Counted from the first letter of the stretch, positions 47,201 through 55,562 are shown. The stretch is DNA of 64,000 nucleotides from Pseudomaricurvus albidus (GCF_018863235.1 NZ_JAHKRS010000005.1:186001-250000); one strand, 5' to 3'. A program made the numbers and translations. The notes: a model not told the origin generated them from the sequence alone.

Positions 47201-49717
47201 TCGCCTTTGGTGAATGGGATTACCATTCAATCCAGTGATGGTGTATCCGATGGCGTTATCTCTTCCGGCAGTTCTGCAACAGTGGTATTTGATGTGCTGG
47301 TCGACTCCACCGCCGCGGTCGGAACCGTAATCAGTAACCAGGGAATCGTCAGTAGCGATGCTCAGGAAGATGAGCCCACTGATGCGGACGGCATTGACAG
47401 TAATGGAGATCAGCCAACCATCAGTGTGGTAGGTAATAGCCAGCTGATCACCATCACTGAAGAGGTTTTTGACCTCAATGGCGGTGTAATTCTCCCGGGT
47501 GATGAACTCGAATATGTGGTTACCGTCACCAACATTGGTCAGCTACCCGGGCGGGATGTGGTCATTGACAGTAATCTGGATATGCCCGTCGCAGGACAGC
47601 TCGACTACATCGCAGGATCTGCACGTCTCAATGGCGGAAGTTCCAATGTCATCTTTGTCGATCCGGTGATCAGTGGCGACTACGGTACCGACTTTGGTGA
47701 TTTAGCCGCAGGTGATTCGGTTATTTTGCGCTATCGCACGCTGATTGACAGCAATCAGACAACGGGCACCACCATTACCCAGGATGCTCGGGTTCAATGG
47801 AACGCGGGAAGTCAATCCGAAACAGCCTCTGTCTCGGTGGTTGTCGGGGCGACACCCGGTGGTACAGCCACTATCGGGGGCAGTGTTTGGCACGATGTTA
47901 ACCACAATAAGGCGGTTGATGGTGCTGAAACGCTACTGGGCAACTGGGATGTAGTTTTGTATCGGAACTCCATTGCACTGGCTTCTACACAAACAGATGC
48001 CAATGGTGTTTACCGGTTTGTAGGGTTACAGCCTAACGATGTGTCTGGTGCAGATTACAGCGTCCGGTTTATGGCTCAGGGAGCAACGTTAAACAGCGCT
48101 GCGTTGGGCTTGGCTCACTCGCCATTTACCAATGGGCTGCATTATATTTCCGGCATTCTCGTCAGTGAAAATAGTTTTCTGGACAGTCTCAATTTGCCCA
48201 TTTTGCCTAATGGTGTGGTGTACGATTCGGTGTCCCGGGAGCCGGTTTCCGGCGCTTCGTTGACCATGGTCAGTGCTGATACCTTGCAGGCTTTGCCAGA
48301 CAGCTGTTTTGATGATCCCAACCAGCAGGGCCAGGTTGTTTCGTCGGGTGGTTATTATCGTTTCGACATTAATTTCAGTAGCCCGTCCTGCACAACCGCT
48401 GGAAGTTATTTGATCCAGATAGTGTCACCTTCGTCTGGGTATGAAGCGGGTGTATCAAAGCTGATTCCTCCCCTGAGCGATGAAACGACAGCGGCCTTTG
48501 ATGTTCCGAATTGTTTGAACAACGCCGATGATGCAGTGCCAGCCACGGCTGATATCTGCGAAGCGGTTGATGGATACGATGCACCGTCACAATCTGTCGC
48601 AGCGCGCAGTGCCGGTACCAATTACTACCTGCATCTGGCTTTCAGTAATGTTTTGATGCCTGGTGAGAGCCAGTTGTTCAACAATCACATCCCTCTGGAT
48701 CCTGTACTGGATTCGGCAGTGGCAATTCGCAAAATTGCCGGAAAGGTGAATGTCAGTCGCGGTGACCTGGTGCCCTATACCATCACCATCAAAAATGAAT
48801 ACATTACCCAGCTTCAGGACCTCACGCTGGTGGATACATTCCCACCGGGATTCAAATACGTCGAGGGTTCTGCCCGCTTTAATGGTAATTCATTGGAGCC
48901 AGACCTGATCGGAGGTCAGTTGCAGTGGAAGGATCTCGACCTGAGTCTCAATGAAGAAAGCAAGCTGGAAATGTTGTTTATTCCCGGTGCCGGTGTTGCC
49001 GAAGGTGAATACATCAACCGGGCGCACGTGATGAATTCGCTGACGAATAATCCTGTTTCCAATACGGCCAGTGCCACGGTTCGTCTGGTTCCCGATCCGA
49101 CGCTGGACTGTTCCGATATTTATGGACGGGTATACGAGGATAAAAACCTGAATGGATATCCCGATAAAGGCGAGAAGGGCATTGCCGGAGCCCGGGTCGT
49201 TACCGCCCGTGGTCTGTTGATTACCTCGGATCAGCATGGTCGTTTCCACCTGACCTGTTCGGCCGTTCCCAATGAGCTGCGCGGTTCGAATTTTGTGTTA
49301 AAGCTCGACGAGCGCAGCTTGCCCAGTGGTTATCGCATCACGACTGAAAACCCTCGTGTTGTTCGACTCACGCGGGGTAAGGCTGCCCAGTTCAATTTCG
49401 GTTCAGCGCTGCATCGTGTAGTGCGTCTGGATGTAGCTGATGCGGTCTTCGAACCTGGCTCAACAGAAATGCGCCCGCAGTGGAAGCCGCGCTTACCCCT
49501 GTTGATTGAAGAGCTGGAAAAAGCACCTTCTATTTTGCGAGTTTCTTATTTGGCAGATGTCGAAAGTGAAGATCTGGTGGAAGCCCGGGTTGCAGCTATT
49601 AAGGAATCCATTGCAGAAAAGTGGGATGGGCTGGCGTGTTGCTACGTGTTGAATGTTGAAACTGAAATCTATTGGCGCCGCGGATCCCCGCCTGATCGGT
49701 CGGGAGTATTGAAATGA
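41252..49717 (+). CDS. Giant exported DUF11-repeat protein with OmpA-like C-terminus
   Basis: 2821 residues. Signal peptide ending 'GGVSTVQA'. After a ~270-residue head come about 13 DUF11-like Ig-type repeats, recognised by 'PGDxLxYTIxVxNxG' followed by 'DxLP': starts near residues 306, 504, 647, 792, 959, 1128, 1292, 1428, 1598, 1747, 1907, 2064 and 2487. Calcium-type Asp loops occur ('LDENGIIEDGTVDLDGDGII'). Two SdrD/Cna-B-like modules lie near 2200 ('GGSVWHDVNHNKAVDGAETL') and 2616 ('YGRVYEDKNLNGYPDKGEKG'). The last ~95 residues ('FEPGSTEMRPQWKPRLPLLI') look like a degenerate OmpA-like peptidoglycan-binding domain. Likely a long stiff fibre or adhesin-like stalk, held at its C-terminal end. 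Its stop overlaps the next start by 4 bp. Confidence 0.85.
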   Translation: MRQCQGLSSWIVAAFVLCSFLLGGVSTVQAAEKFCTDAPYFGVIDGNVIANAPTQITIDDTCTFKNWPISRPLSTNINFQTNDPSIYLIIFDNVYYTGNMACANIPHKLWVVNSREDAFSVKCQDIIVPPESIDKQSPVSSIGIGEQFTYRLVLPSMLFPEGVPSPNNIGDVVMTDDLDATGASLTLIGTPTVTFADSGLPVPHTFSQSTPDGGLLTFAFDNTILAGQQINVDITVEVDDDSSINTAGTQILNIAEWEFSRSIDLDENGIIEDGTVDLDGDGIIEDEFFNPLPGESGVADPITISEPSLVVSKTSDQTAVNLGVPVTYTIDVQNVGGADAWNVTVTDFLPDLPAAPAGMCDIDPSATVTAEVFEADGVTSVSGPLTLNTDFSVNYSASPTCEFSISTLSAQSVIGPNERLMISFVSGLDADTTADTQPLTNIAGAELWYSGPNSVTTRREFTRTVTDGTPGIVDFQDNYTITTALSGYYFEQTATNTVTGALPAQTANAGDRIRYRLRLFNVDQTINNIEINQTLNPAEFDLSSFSMVDDAGASYSFDSVSGQLIINGGSGSLNVAQGNDLNIVFEVNLSTALTNGDVIEIQASLAADQNTADTSDDFSALSDDPYINGVSDPDVDGDEDPTPVTIQTPGPLAKATTQSNTTIGETFTYLVTVPASPINTPLYDVRILDDLSSISADLRFVQASVQSGGSWALSNTGTATNVVIEDTSTGIDIAAGAQAVIAISVALENSTANQSGVTFTNSAQYTYNRTNNLAATQLNGGGSSSGVMTVIEPDLQIGKSVSFVSPAGKASTDNAAVGDVLEYQVTLTNTGNSPAYDVSITDTLPSTVSLVASSASVEINGTGVAGFINTPDTSTSGELIWGHLNEDDSLDIPVNQTLVLTYQVNVDAPSPSGIANSVVAEWSSLNGASALERDGRGCPAISEPNDYCAGPASVTVSSNDNTSITKLVVSDSYNETPASSGDPVVRVGDTVNYQLSLNLQEYTTSNVVVLDQLPDGMEYQSLVAITPASGSDNFTYTVNAQPASGDSGTLTWDLGDIVNTPSGDGTDIDTLVIEYQAVVVTDNAPAGINTATTNSLTNTASLSYTGGDPSVYPGRLTATDTVAVLQPLMSQITKQDMAGGRVGSGTSIDPYQVDIVNDRMNFEISSCNNGLAPAYGVIIQDQLAAELDETDLQVNAPIVSVGGSVLSSGVDYSLSLPARGGSMQMTLQDSVAVDPGECVNVTYGIGFHSDTAPFSTWTNSASLTEYRSRPASVDGRIYNPADVAQVYMTNQIGIARLSKRLISGSEATIGEEVSFELVVPAVPVNAALDNVVVTDTLADAFEYLDATAVDSNNGSVSIADNSVAPNQVSLAIGTIAAGEQVTITLNVRLLNTADANAGDAITNTASYSYTGLDPAADTRGSSEPLAVIEPSIAIDKSFVNVTTPGALPAPGDVLRYTLEFTAAGGVADDEFSDAFDLSIEDSLSLGLLYQAGTAVVDGTGNTIADPVDNGGDGSNSPQTLTWDLASSTADIDVGEGSTVTVSYDVVVLNDVQPGQTLSNSAVVRWTGLDGASSLERTGSNSPAVNDYVAGPAISSVFSRLDVSVVKSVMNVNSGQDPATDAEPGDVLRYTLEISNNSLVAVTNAELIDTLAAEFAAGSLNLINYPSTADVSATDGNGGANNTGQLHVSGFTLAAAGDPSGDDTFIVEFTAQLAPVLDSGTRVLNTAEISGDNLPSTPSNTTSTVISSAPLMRVEKVSDDVTGDAASLQPGDTLRYTITVTNEGNENAKDVILKDLIPTFTRYVPGSTTLNGAQVSDVAAGVSRLQDGLLVHAPQDATAGVLQAGVGHVATIGFDVTVNTGVVGGTAISNQGFVSGKGAGTSGDFAETPSDDPTTATVNDPTVDIVGDVALLDAHKTVSLQQDNGSIGIVDPGDTLRYTIVVSNLGTVDASGTRLVDAVPANTSYVANSVYLNGQAVGQPDGGVSPLVNGITIQSSDGVSDGVISSGSSATVVFDVLVDSTAAVGTVISNQGIVSSDAQEDEPTDADGIDSNGDQPTISVVGNSQLITITEEVFDLNGGVILPGDELEYVVTVTNIGQLPGRDVVIDSNLDMPVAGQLDYIAGSARLNGGSSNVIFVDPVISGDYGTDFGDLAAGDSVILRYRTLIDSNQTTGTTITQDARVQWNAGSQSETASVSVVVGATPGGTATIGGSVWHDVNHNKAVDGAETLLGNWDVVLYRNSIALASTQTDANGVYRFVGLQPNDVSGADYSVRFMAQGATLNSAALGLAHSPFTNGLHYISGILVSENSFLDSLNLPILPNGVVYDSVSREPVSGASLTMVSADTLQALPDSCFDDPNQQGQVVSSGGYYRFDINFSSPSCTTAGSYLIQIVSPSSGYEAGVSKLIPPLSDETTAAFDVPNCLNNADDAVPATADICEAVDGYDAPSQSVAARSAGTNYYLHLAFSNVLMPGESQLFNNHIPLDPVLDSAVAIRKIAGKVNVSRGDLVPYTITIKNEYITQLQDLTLVDTFPPGFKYVEGSARFNGNSLEPDLIGGQLQWKDLDLSLNEESKLEMLFIPGAGVAEGEYINRAHVMNSLTNNPVSNTASATVRLVPDPTLDCSDIYGRVYEDKNLNGYPDKGEKGIAGARVVTARGLLITSDQHGRFHLTCSAVPNELRGSNFVLKLDERSLPSGYRITTENPRVVRLTRGKAAQFNFGSALHRVVRLDVADAVFEPGSTEMRPQWKPRLPLLIEELEKAPSILRVSYLADVESEDLVEARVAAIKESIAEKWDGLACCYVLNVETEIYWRRGSPPDRSGVLK

Positions 49718-52700
49718 TTCAGACAAACAAAATTAAGGATGTTACAGCGTTGCGATCAGGTGGATGTGCAGCCCTTAACAAGTGGCTGATGACTTTGGTG
49801 TTGTTGTGTCCCGCGGCTCAATTGATGGCTCAGGACGAAATAACGGAAAAATCTGCACCAGGCGGCTTCAACCAGTGGATGATGAAGCCTTTGAGCTGGA
49901 GCCAGGATGCCTACCAATCACTGACAACACCACCGGCGACCCGAGCGAATGTCTATGGTGATAACGCTGAGCATCAACAGACGAATATGAATGGTGCTAG
50001 CGCCTGGCAGTTGGAAGATGATGGCAAGACCGGTGATTATCTTGAAACCCAGCAGGTCGAAGCAGAAATTGCCAAGACGGTGAAGTTGAAAGATGTCGTT
50101 CCTGCGATTCATTTTGCTTCCGGAGATGCCAATATCCCCGATCATTATGTTGGTCTGATCAGAGAAACCCTGAAAAAAGTGGAAGGGCGATCCAATGTGC
50201 GCCTGCACTTTGTGGGACATACCGACAACGCTCAGTTGAGTCCTGAGTTGCAGAAGCTCTATCGTGACAATATTGAATTGTCTCGCGAGCGGGCAGGAAC
50301 CGTTGCTGAATATTTTCTCAAAGCGCTGTCATTGCCTTCGGAATCCGTTTCCTATGAAGGCCTTGGGGAGTCAGACCCTGTGGCCAGTAATAGTACGGCC
50401 GCCGGTCGGGCAAAAAACCGCCGTGTGAATGTGGAAGTATGGTATGACGAGATCAGCGAAACCCAGGTAGAGCGTGAAGTGCTGGTGTCCGAGCATATGA
50501 ACCGGATTAAAGTCTGTCGGGTCGAAACGGTCTGTAAACTTCGTTATAAGGAAGGTCACGACAGACGGGCCAAAGTGAAAAACCTGGTAGCGCCTCTGCG
50601 TTACGATGCCAACACCACTGAGGTACCAGTACAGTTTCTGAAGCAGATACACGAAGCGCTTAACAACCTCAAAACCAAGCAGAATGTCATGGTGCGTTTC
50701 GTTGGCCACACTGACAATCGTCCTCTGGCTGGGCGTGATGCCAGTATCTATGGCAACCATCTGAGCCTGTCTCATGCTCGCGCGCGACGTGTCGCGCTGG
50801 CGGTGCAGGATACCCTTAACTTGTCCGGTGTGACCATCGACAGTGACGGCCAGGGTGTGGGTAAACCCGTTGCGTCTAACGATACCGAAAAAGGCCGCAT
50901 GCTAAACCGCCGTATTGAAGTGGAATTCTGGTATGACGATCCTCTGCAGGCCTTGCCGGATGAGCCGCAAATTTGCCCGGAGTTGTCGGGGGCCGAAACT
51001 GTGGTCAAGGTTTACCATCCGCCTTCAGGCGACATCGCCCCGGTATTGTTCAGCGGTGGCCAGCCACAACTGCCACAGGGGCTGGGACCGCGTTTGCAGC
51101 AGCTGATGGCACAGATCAGTGATAAGACCAATGTGCGTCTCCGTTTTACCGGTTACATCGCCAATAAACGTCTGGATCGACGAACCGCAGCGATCTATGG
51201 GGATGACATTGGCCTATCTACCGCTCGTGCACGGCGTGTTATGGAAATGGTCAGTCAGCAAATCGGTCTGTTGGAGGAGCAGGCGGAGTTTGAAGGCCGT
51301 GGCTATGTGCAGGTTGACGATGTCGTGAATGCCGGGTTTGTGGAGTCTGAACAATCCCGTGTCAAGGTTGAAGTCATTTATGACGAGCTTGCCGTACTCG
51401 ACGATCTGGACGATATGGATATTACGCGCATCAATCGCGAAGTTGAGACCGAAAACCCTTATGCACTCAATCTGATGCGTATTACGGTCGACGGCAAAAC
51501 CCTGAACGACCCAGGCACCAGTGTGGCAGATGTGCAGCGTTGTACGGATGTGGCACTTGATCAGGCCGATATTCGTTTCAAGCATGACAATATGGATTTC
51601 AAACCGCGTCTGAATGTCACGGCCTGGCCTCGCAGTGTGCGTTATCAGGACGATTACAACACGCGGGCGATCGACAATCGGGTGTATTTTCAACTCTACA
51701 GCAACTACCCCAGCCGTATTGACCGCGCTGAGGTCCGTGTATTCGAAGCAGGGCAGTCGACACGTACCGAGCCGCTGGAGATTGTTCCTCTGAATGACGA
51801 CGGTCGTGGTGAATGGCTCGCCGAGTTCGAAAATTTCCAGGCTCCGCGTCGCCACCTTAACTATCTGGTTCGTGTGTATGATGAACAGGGGCGCTACGAT
51901 CAGACACAACCGCAATCCCTGTGGGTTGTTGACAAGGTAGATACCGATCAGCTTTTGACTGCAGACAAGGAGCGGGAATTACGAACCGGTTACGGTGAAA
52001 GCCGTCTGGCTGAACAGCACATTCCCCTGAGCGGTGGCTCGATCAAGGTGTATGGCGACAGTATTCCAGACGGGCACTCAGTCTGGGTGGCTGGGCGTCC
52101 GGTACCTCTGGGGACGGGAAACGCGTTTGTCGCAGAAGAGTTGTTACCTGCTGGATTGCACACGGTTGAGGTGGCGGTTCTGGATGAGCAGGGCAATGGT
52201 GAACTCTTTCAGCGTGACTTGCAGTTCAAGGAAAATGACTGGTTCTATGTGGGTATCGCTGATTTCACTCTGGCGATGGACAAAACCGATGGTCCGGCTG
52301 CCATTGTGACGCAGGACGACGACCACTATGACAATGGATTGAGTGTTGATGGGCGTTTGGCGTTTTACACCAACGGCAAGTTCGGCAATGACTGGGAATT
52401 GTCGGCCAGTGCGGACACTCGTGAAGGTCCTGTGGATGAGTTGTTCAGCAACTTCCTGGATAAAACGTCAGAAGCGCTGTTCCGCCGAATAGATCCGGAT
52501 TATTACTATCCTACCTTCGGCGATGACAGTACCGTCGAAGAAGCGGCGCCGACCCTTGGCAAGTTCTATGTGAAATTACAGAATCGCGACGACTATGGCT
52601 TGTGGGGTAATTTCAATGTGGACTACTCCGACAGCAGTCTGGCGCGTATCGATCGCACACTGTACGGTGTGAACGGCCATGTACAGTCGGATGACCTGAC

Positions 52701-54921
52701 AAGCTATGGTGATCAGCGCTATATGGTTGACGGGTTTGTGGCCGATCCGGGAACGGTCGCCAGCCGCGACGAACTGATGGGAACCGATGGCTCACTCTAT
52801 TTCCTCCGTCATCAGGATATCCTGCAAGGCTCCGAGCAAATCTGGGTTGAGGTCAGAGACAGCGATTCCGGCATGGTGCTGGCAGCGAAGCGACTGGTGG
52901 CCGGTCTCGATTACGACATCGATTACATCCAGGGGCGTGTTCTGTTGTCAGAGCCTCTATCTTCTACCTACGCCGATGAAATGTTGTTGGGCAGTGACGA
53001 CGGCGCGGGCAACCGGGCCTATCTGGTCAGTCGCTATGAGTACACCCCGGGTTTGAATGAGCTGGATACTCTGGCTGCCGGTGGGCAGGCTCATTACTGG
53101 ATGGGGGATAATGTCCGTGTTGGCATGACCGCTTATAACAATCAGGAGGATGGCGTTGACAGCAGTGTCAATGGTGTCGATCTGACGTTGCGCAAAAGCC
53201 CGGCGACCTGGGTCAAACTGGAAGTCTCGCAGACCAAGGGCGAAGGTGTTGCTACTCTGGGATCAAACGACGGGGGGTACACGTTCAACAATGCATCGGT
53301 GGACAACCCTGATGCCAGTGCCGGAGGCTTCCGTATTGATAGCCGATTGGCCTTGGAAGACGTTCACTCCTCTCTCAATGGACAGTTAACCGCTTACATG
53401 CAATCTGTAGAGGCCGGCTTCTCTTCGCCTGGACAGCAGACCAATCGCGATACCGACCAGTTTGGCGGGACCCTGATTGTTCCGGTGACCACGCAACTGA
53501 ATCTGCGGGGCAAGCTCGACGTCAAAGAGCAGGATCAGGGCCTGGCCAACAGCGCTGCGGAAGTGAATGCCGACTATGGCATCAATGATCACTGGCGATT
53601 CAGTGGTGGTTTGCGTTACAGCGAGCGGACCGATGATTCCCCGGCTGTCGCTGTCACACAAGAGCAGGGCGAACGCGTAGATTCACGCCTGCAGGCCGAC
53701 TATAACTCGCTGTCTGACTGGAGTGCTTATGGGTATATACAAAATACCCTGACAGCCTCGGAAACCCGGCAGGACAATAATCGTGTGGGGGTCGGCAGCC
53801 ACTACCGGATGAGTGAAGCCCTGACGCTGACCAACGAAGTGTCCACCGGCGATATGGGGACACTGGGTAGTGTCGGTGTCGAGTACCTGGTATCAGACCG
53901 CAGCAGTTTGTACACCAGTTACGTGGTTGAAAATGAGCGCAGCGACAATGGCCTGCGTGCCAGAAAGGGCAATCTGGTCTCGGGTTTCCGCACGCGTTAT
54001 TCCGATACCACCAGTATCTATCTGGAGGAGCGCTATTCTCACGGCGATGTGCCAACCGGGCTGACACACTCGACCGGGGTTGATCTGGCACCGAATGATC
54101 ATTGGAATTTCGGACTCAGTCTCGACATCTCTTCTCTGGAAGACATGCAGACCGCAGCACTCACCGAGCGCACGGCTTTCGGTTTCAATGTCGGCTATCG
54201 TTTTGCGGATACGACCATTGCCAGTGCTCTGGAATACCGCACGGATGACTCCGAGAATGCCACTACCGGTTTGATGAGTGAGCGCAAGACCTGGCTGACC
54301 AAGAACAGCCTTAAAGTTCAGCTTAGCGAGAACTGGCGTCTTGTCGGCAAACTGAATATGTCGGAGAGCCAGAGTTCACTGGGTGAGTTCTACGATGGCA
54401 GCTTCACCGAGGCGGTACTGGGTTACGCTTTCCGCCCCACAGACAGCGGGCGACTGAACGCCTTGCTCAAGTACACCTATTTTTACAACATGCCCACAAC
54501 AGACCAGGTCACGGTGGCCAATACCGCCGCCGAATACCTGCAAAAGAGCCACGTGATCTCGGCGGATATGACCTATGCCCTGACCGAACGCTGGAGTCTG
54601 GGCGGTAAGTACGCTTTCCGTCGCGGGGAATTGAGTCTCGATCGGGAGGATCCCGAATTCTTCAGCAGTGACGCCTATCTGTATATCCTGCGGGCCGACT
54701 GGCACCTGACACGTCGCTGGGATCTGATGCTGGAAGGGCGGATGCTGGCCTTGCCGGACGCTGAGGATCAGCGCAGTGGTCTGTTGCTGGCGCTCTATCG
54801 TCAGCTGGGCGACAACTTCAAGCTGGGCGTTGGCTACAATGCCACTGATTTCACTGATGATCTTACGGACCTGGACTACAACAGCCAGGGATTCTTTGTG
54901 AACGCCATTGGCAAGTTCTGA
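49714..54921 (+). CDS. Triple OmpA-domain outer-membrane protein with C-terminal beta barrel
   Basis: 1735 residues. Signal peptide ending 'PAAQLMAQ'. Three OmpA-like domains: ~127-247, ~291-410 and ~441-560. The first two keep the peptidoglycan-contact residues ('GHTDN' and 'LSRERA' / 'LSHARA'); the third has 'GYIANKRLD', with Ala483 in place of the Asp. A beta-sandwich region (~600-830) follows, then a conserved 'DPDYYYPTFGDDSTVEEAAP' block (~930), and from ~1160 to the end alternating amphipathic strands ('WRFSGGLRYSERTDD', 'LKVQLSENWRLVGKLNMS') ending in 'FFVNAIGKF'. A C-terminal Phe after a final strand is the Bam recognition signal. It probably anchors the DUF11 giant to outer membrane and cell wall. 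Translationally coupled to it. Confidence 0.85.
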   Translation: MIQTNKIKDVTALRSGGCAALNKWLMTLVLLCPAAQLMAQDEITEKSAPGGFNQWMMKPLSWSQDAYQSLTTPPATRANVYGDNAEHQQTNMNGASAWQLEDDGKTGDYLETQQVEAEIAKTVKLKDVVPAIHFASGDANIPDHYVGLIRETLKKVEGRSNVRLHFVGHTDNAQLSPELQKLYRDNIELSRERAGTVAEYFLKALSLPSESVSYEGLGESDPVASNSTAAGRAKNRRVNVEVWYDEISETQVEREVLVSEHMNRIKVCRVETVCKLRYKEGHDRRAKVKNLVAPLRYDANTTEVPVQFLKQIHEALNNLKTKQNVMVRFVGHTDNRPLAGRDASIYGNHLSLSHARARRVALAVQDTLNLSGVTIDSDGQGVGKPVASNDTEKGRMLNRRIEVEFWYDDPLQALPDEPQICPELSGAETVVKVYHPPSGDIAPVLFSGGQPQLPQGLGPRLQQLMAQISDKTNVRLRFTGYIANKRLDRRTAAIYGDDIGLSTARARRVMEMVSQQIGLLEEQAEFEGRGYVQVDDVVNAGFVESEQSRVKVEVIYDELAVLDDLDDMDITRINREVETENPYALNLMRITVDGKTLNDPGTSVADVQRCTDVALDQADIRFKHDNMDFKPRLNVTAWPRSVRYQDDYNTRAIDNRVYFQLYSNYPSRIDRAEVRVFEAGQSTRTEPLEIVPLNDDGRGEWLAEFENFQAPRRHLNYLVRVYDEQGRYDQTQPQSLWVVDKVDTDQLLTADKERELRTGYGESRLAEQHIPLSGGSIKVYGDSIPDGHSVWVAGRPVPLGTGNAFVAEELLPAGLHTVEVAVLDEQGNGELFQRDLQFKENDWFYVGIADFTLAMDKTDGPAAIVTQDDDHYDNGLSVDGRLAFYTNGKFGNDWELSASADTREGPVDELFSNFLDKTSEALFRRIDPDYYYPTFGDDSTVEEAAPTLGKFYVKLQNRDDYGLWGNFNVDYSDSSLARIDRTLYGVNGHVQSDDLTSYGDQRYMVDGFVADPGTVASRDELMGTDGSLYFLRHQDILQGSEQIWVEVRDSDSGMVLAAKRLVAGLDYDIDYIQGRVLLSEPLSSTYADEMLLGSDDGAGNRAYLVSRYEYTPGLNELDTLAAGGQAHYWMGDNVRVGMTAYNNQEDGVDSSVNGVDLTLRKSPATWVKLEVSQTKGEGVATLGSNDGGYTFNNASVDNPDASAGGFRIDSRLALEDVHSSLNGQLTAYMQSVEAGFSSPGQQTNRDTDQFGGTLIVPVTTQLNLRGKLDVKEQDQGLANSAAEVNADYGINDHWRFSGGLRYSERTDDSPAVAVTQEQGERVDSRLQADYNSLSDWSAYGYIQNTLTASETRQDNNRVGVGSHYRMSEALTLTNEVSTGDMGTLGSVGVEYLVSDRSSLYTSYVVENERSDNGLRARKGNLVSGFRTRYSDTTSIYLEERYSHGDVPTGLTHSTGVDLAPNDHWNFGLSLDISSLEDMQTAALTERTAFGFNVGYRFADTTIASALEYRTDDSENATTGLMSERKTWLTKNSLKVQLSENWRLVGKLNMSESQSSLGEFYDGSFTEAVLGYAFRPTDSGRLNALLKYTYFYNMPTTDQVTVANTAAEYLQKSHVISADMTYALTERWSLGGKYAFRRGELSLDREDPEFFSSDAYLYILRADWHLTRRWDLMLEGRMLALPDAEDQRSGLLLALYRQLGDNFKLGVGYNATDFTDDLTDLDYNSQGFFVNAIGKF

Positions 54922-54939
54922 TTGCCAAACCCTTCTCAC

Positions 54940-54963
54940 GCCGGCAGCGTAAATCGCTCCGGC
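54940..54963. terminator. GC-rich hairpin after the accessory block
   Basis: GCCGGCAGCG (54940-54949), loop TAAAT, then CGCTCCGGC (54955-54963), pairing with one bulged base. It lies 18 bp after the stop of the triple-OmpA gene and before cinA. There is no T-run, so termination is only likely, not clear. Confidence 0.35.
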
Positions 54964-55045
54964 GCCCATCGGGTTGGGCTTGTACCGACCGTCACCATGC
55001 CGCATCATGGCCCTTTCTTTTCCCGTGGGCTGATCCGGAGATATC

Positions 55046-55540
55046 ATGAGTTCACAGACATTACCCCTGGCCCGGGAGGTTGGTCAGGCATTGCTGGCTC
55101 GCGGCTGGCGCATAGGCACTGCAGAATCCTGTACCGGTGGTTTACTGGCCGCCGCCATTACCGATGTGGCGGGCAGCTCCGGCTGGTTTGATGAAGGGCT
55201 GGTAACCTATGCCAATGCCAGCAAACAGCGGCTGCTGGCCGTTCCTGCCGATGTTTTAGACTCCCAGGGTGCCGTTAGCCAACCGGTTGTTGAAGCCATG
55301 GTTAAGGGTGTGCTGGCCAGAGGAGCGGATGTTGCCGTGGCAACCAGTGGTATCGCCGGGCCGGATGGCGGCAGTGATGAAAAACCCGTGGGTACCGTCT
55401 GGTTTGCCTGGGCATTAGCGGGTAGAGTCTTCAGCGAGAGAAAGGTTTTTTCCGGTGATCGGGTAGCTGTCAGGGCCCAGGCTACAGAGTTTGCGCTGAG
55501 TCAGCTGCTGCAGCTTCTGGAGGCCGATTCACCCACTTAA
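55046..55540 (+). CDS. pncC: CinA C-terminal domain protein, nicotinamide-nucleotide amidase (PncC)
   Basis: 164 residues, only the C-terminal domain of CinA, as in Pseudomonas and E. coli YgaD. Motifs: 'GTAESCTGGLLAAAITDVAG', 'WFDEGLVTYANASKQ', 'ATSGIAGPDGGSDEKPVGTV'. The enzyme converts NMN to nicotinic acid mononucleotide in NAD salvage. It lies just upstream of recA, its normal place. It marks the right boundary of the accessory insertion between mutS and recA. Confidence 0.93.
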   Translation: MSSQTLPLAREVGQALLARGWRIGTAESCTGGLLAAAITDVAGSSGWFDEGLVTYANASKQRLLAVPADVLDSQGAVSQPVVEAMVKGVLARGADVAVATSGIAGPDGGSDEKPVGTVWFAWALAGRVFSERKVFSGDRVAVRAQATEFALSQLLQLLEADSPT

Positions 55541-55562
55541 GTGGGTGTTTTGGCAGCAAACC

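Noticed and set aside
46454-47230. 258-codon minus-strand open frame
   Set aside because: Antisense to the DUF11 repeats; it arises from the biased codon use of the repeat gene.
29612-55045. Prophage or tailocin in the mutS-cinA interval
   Set aside because: No capsid, tail, lysis, integrase or phage-repressor gene; the genes are envelope proteins and a proton-channel motor.
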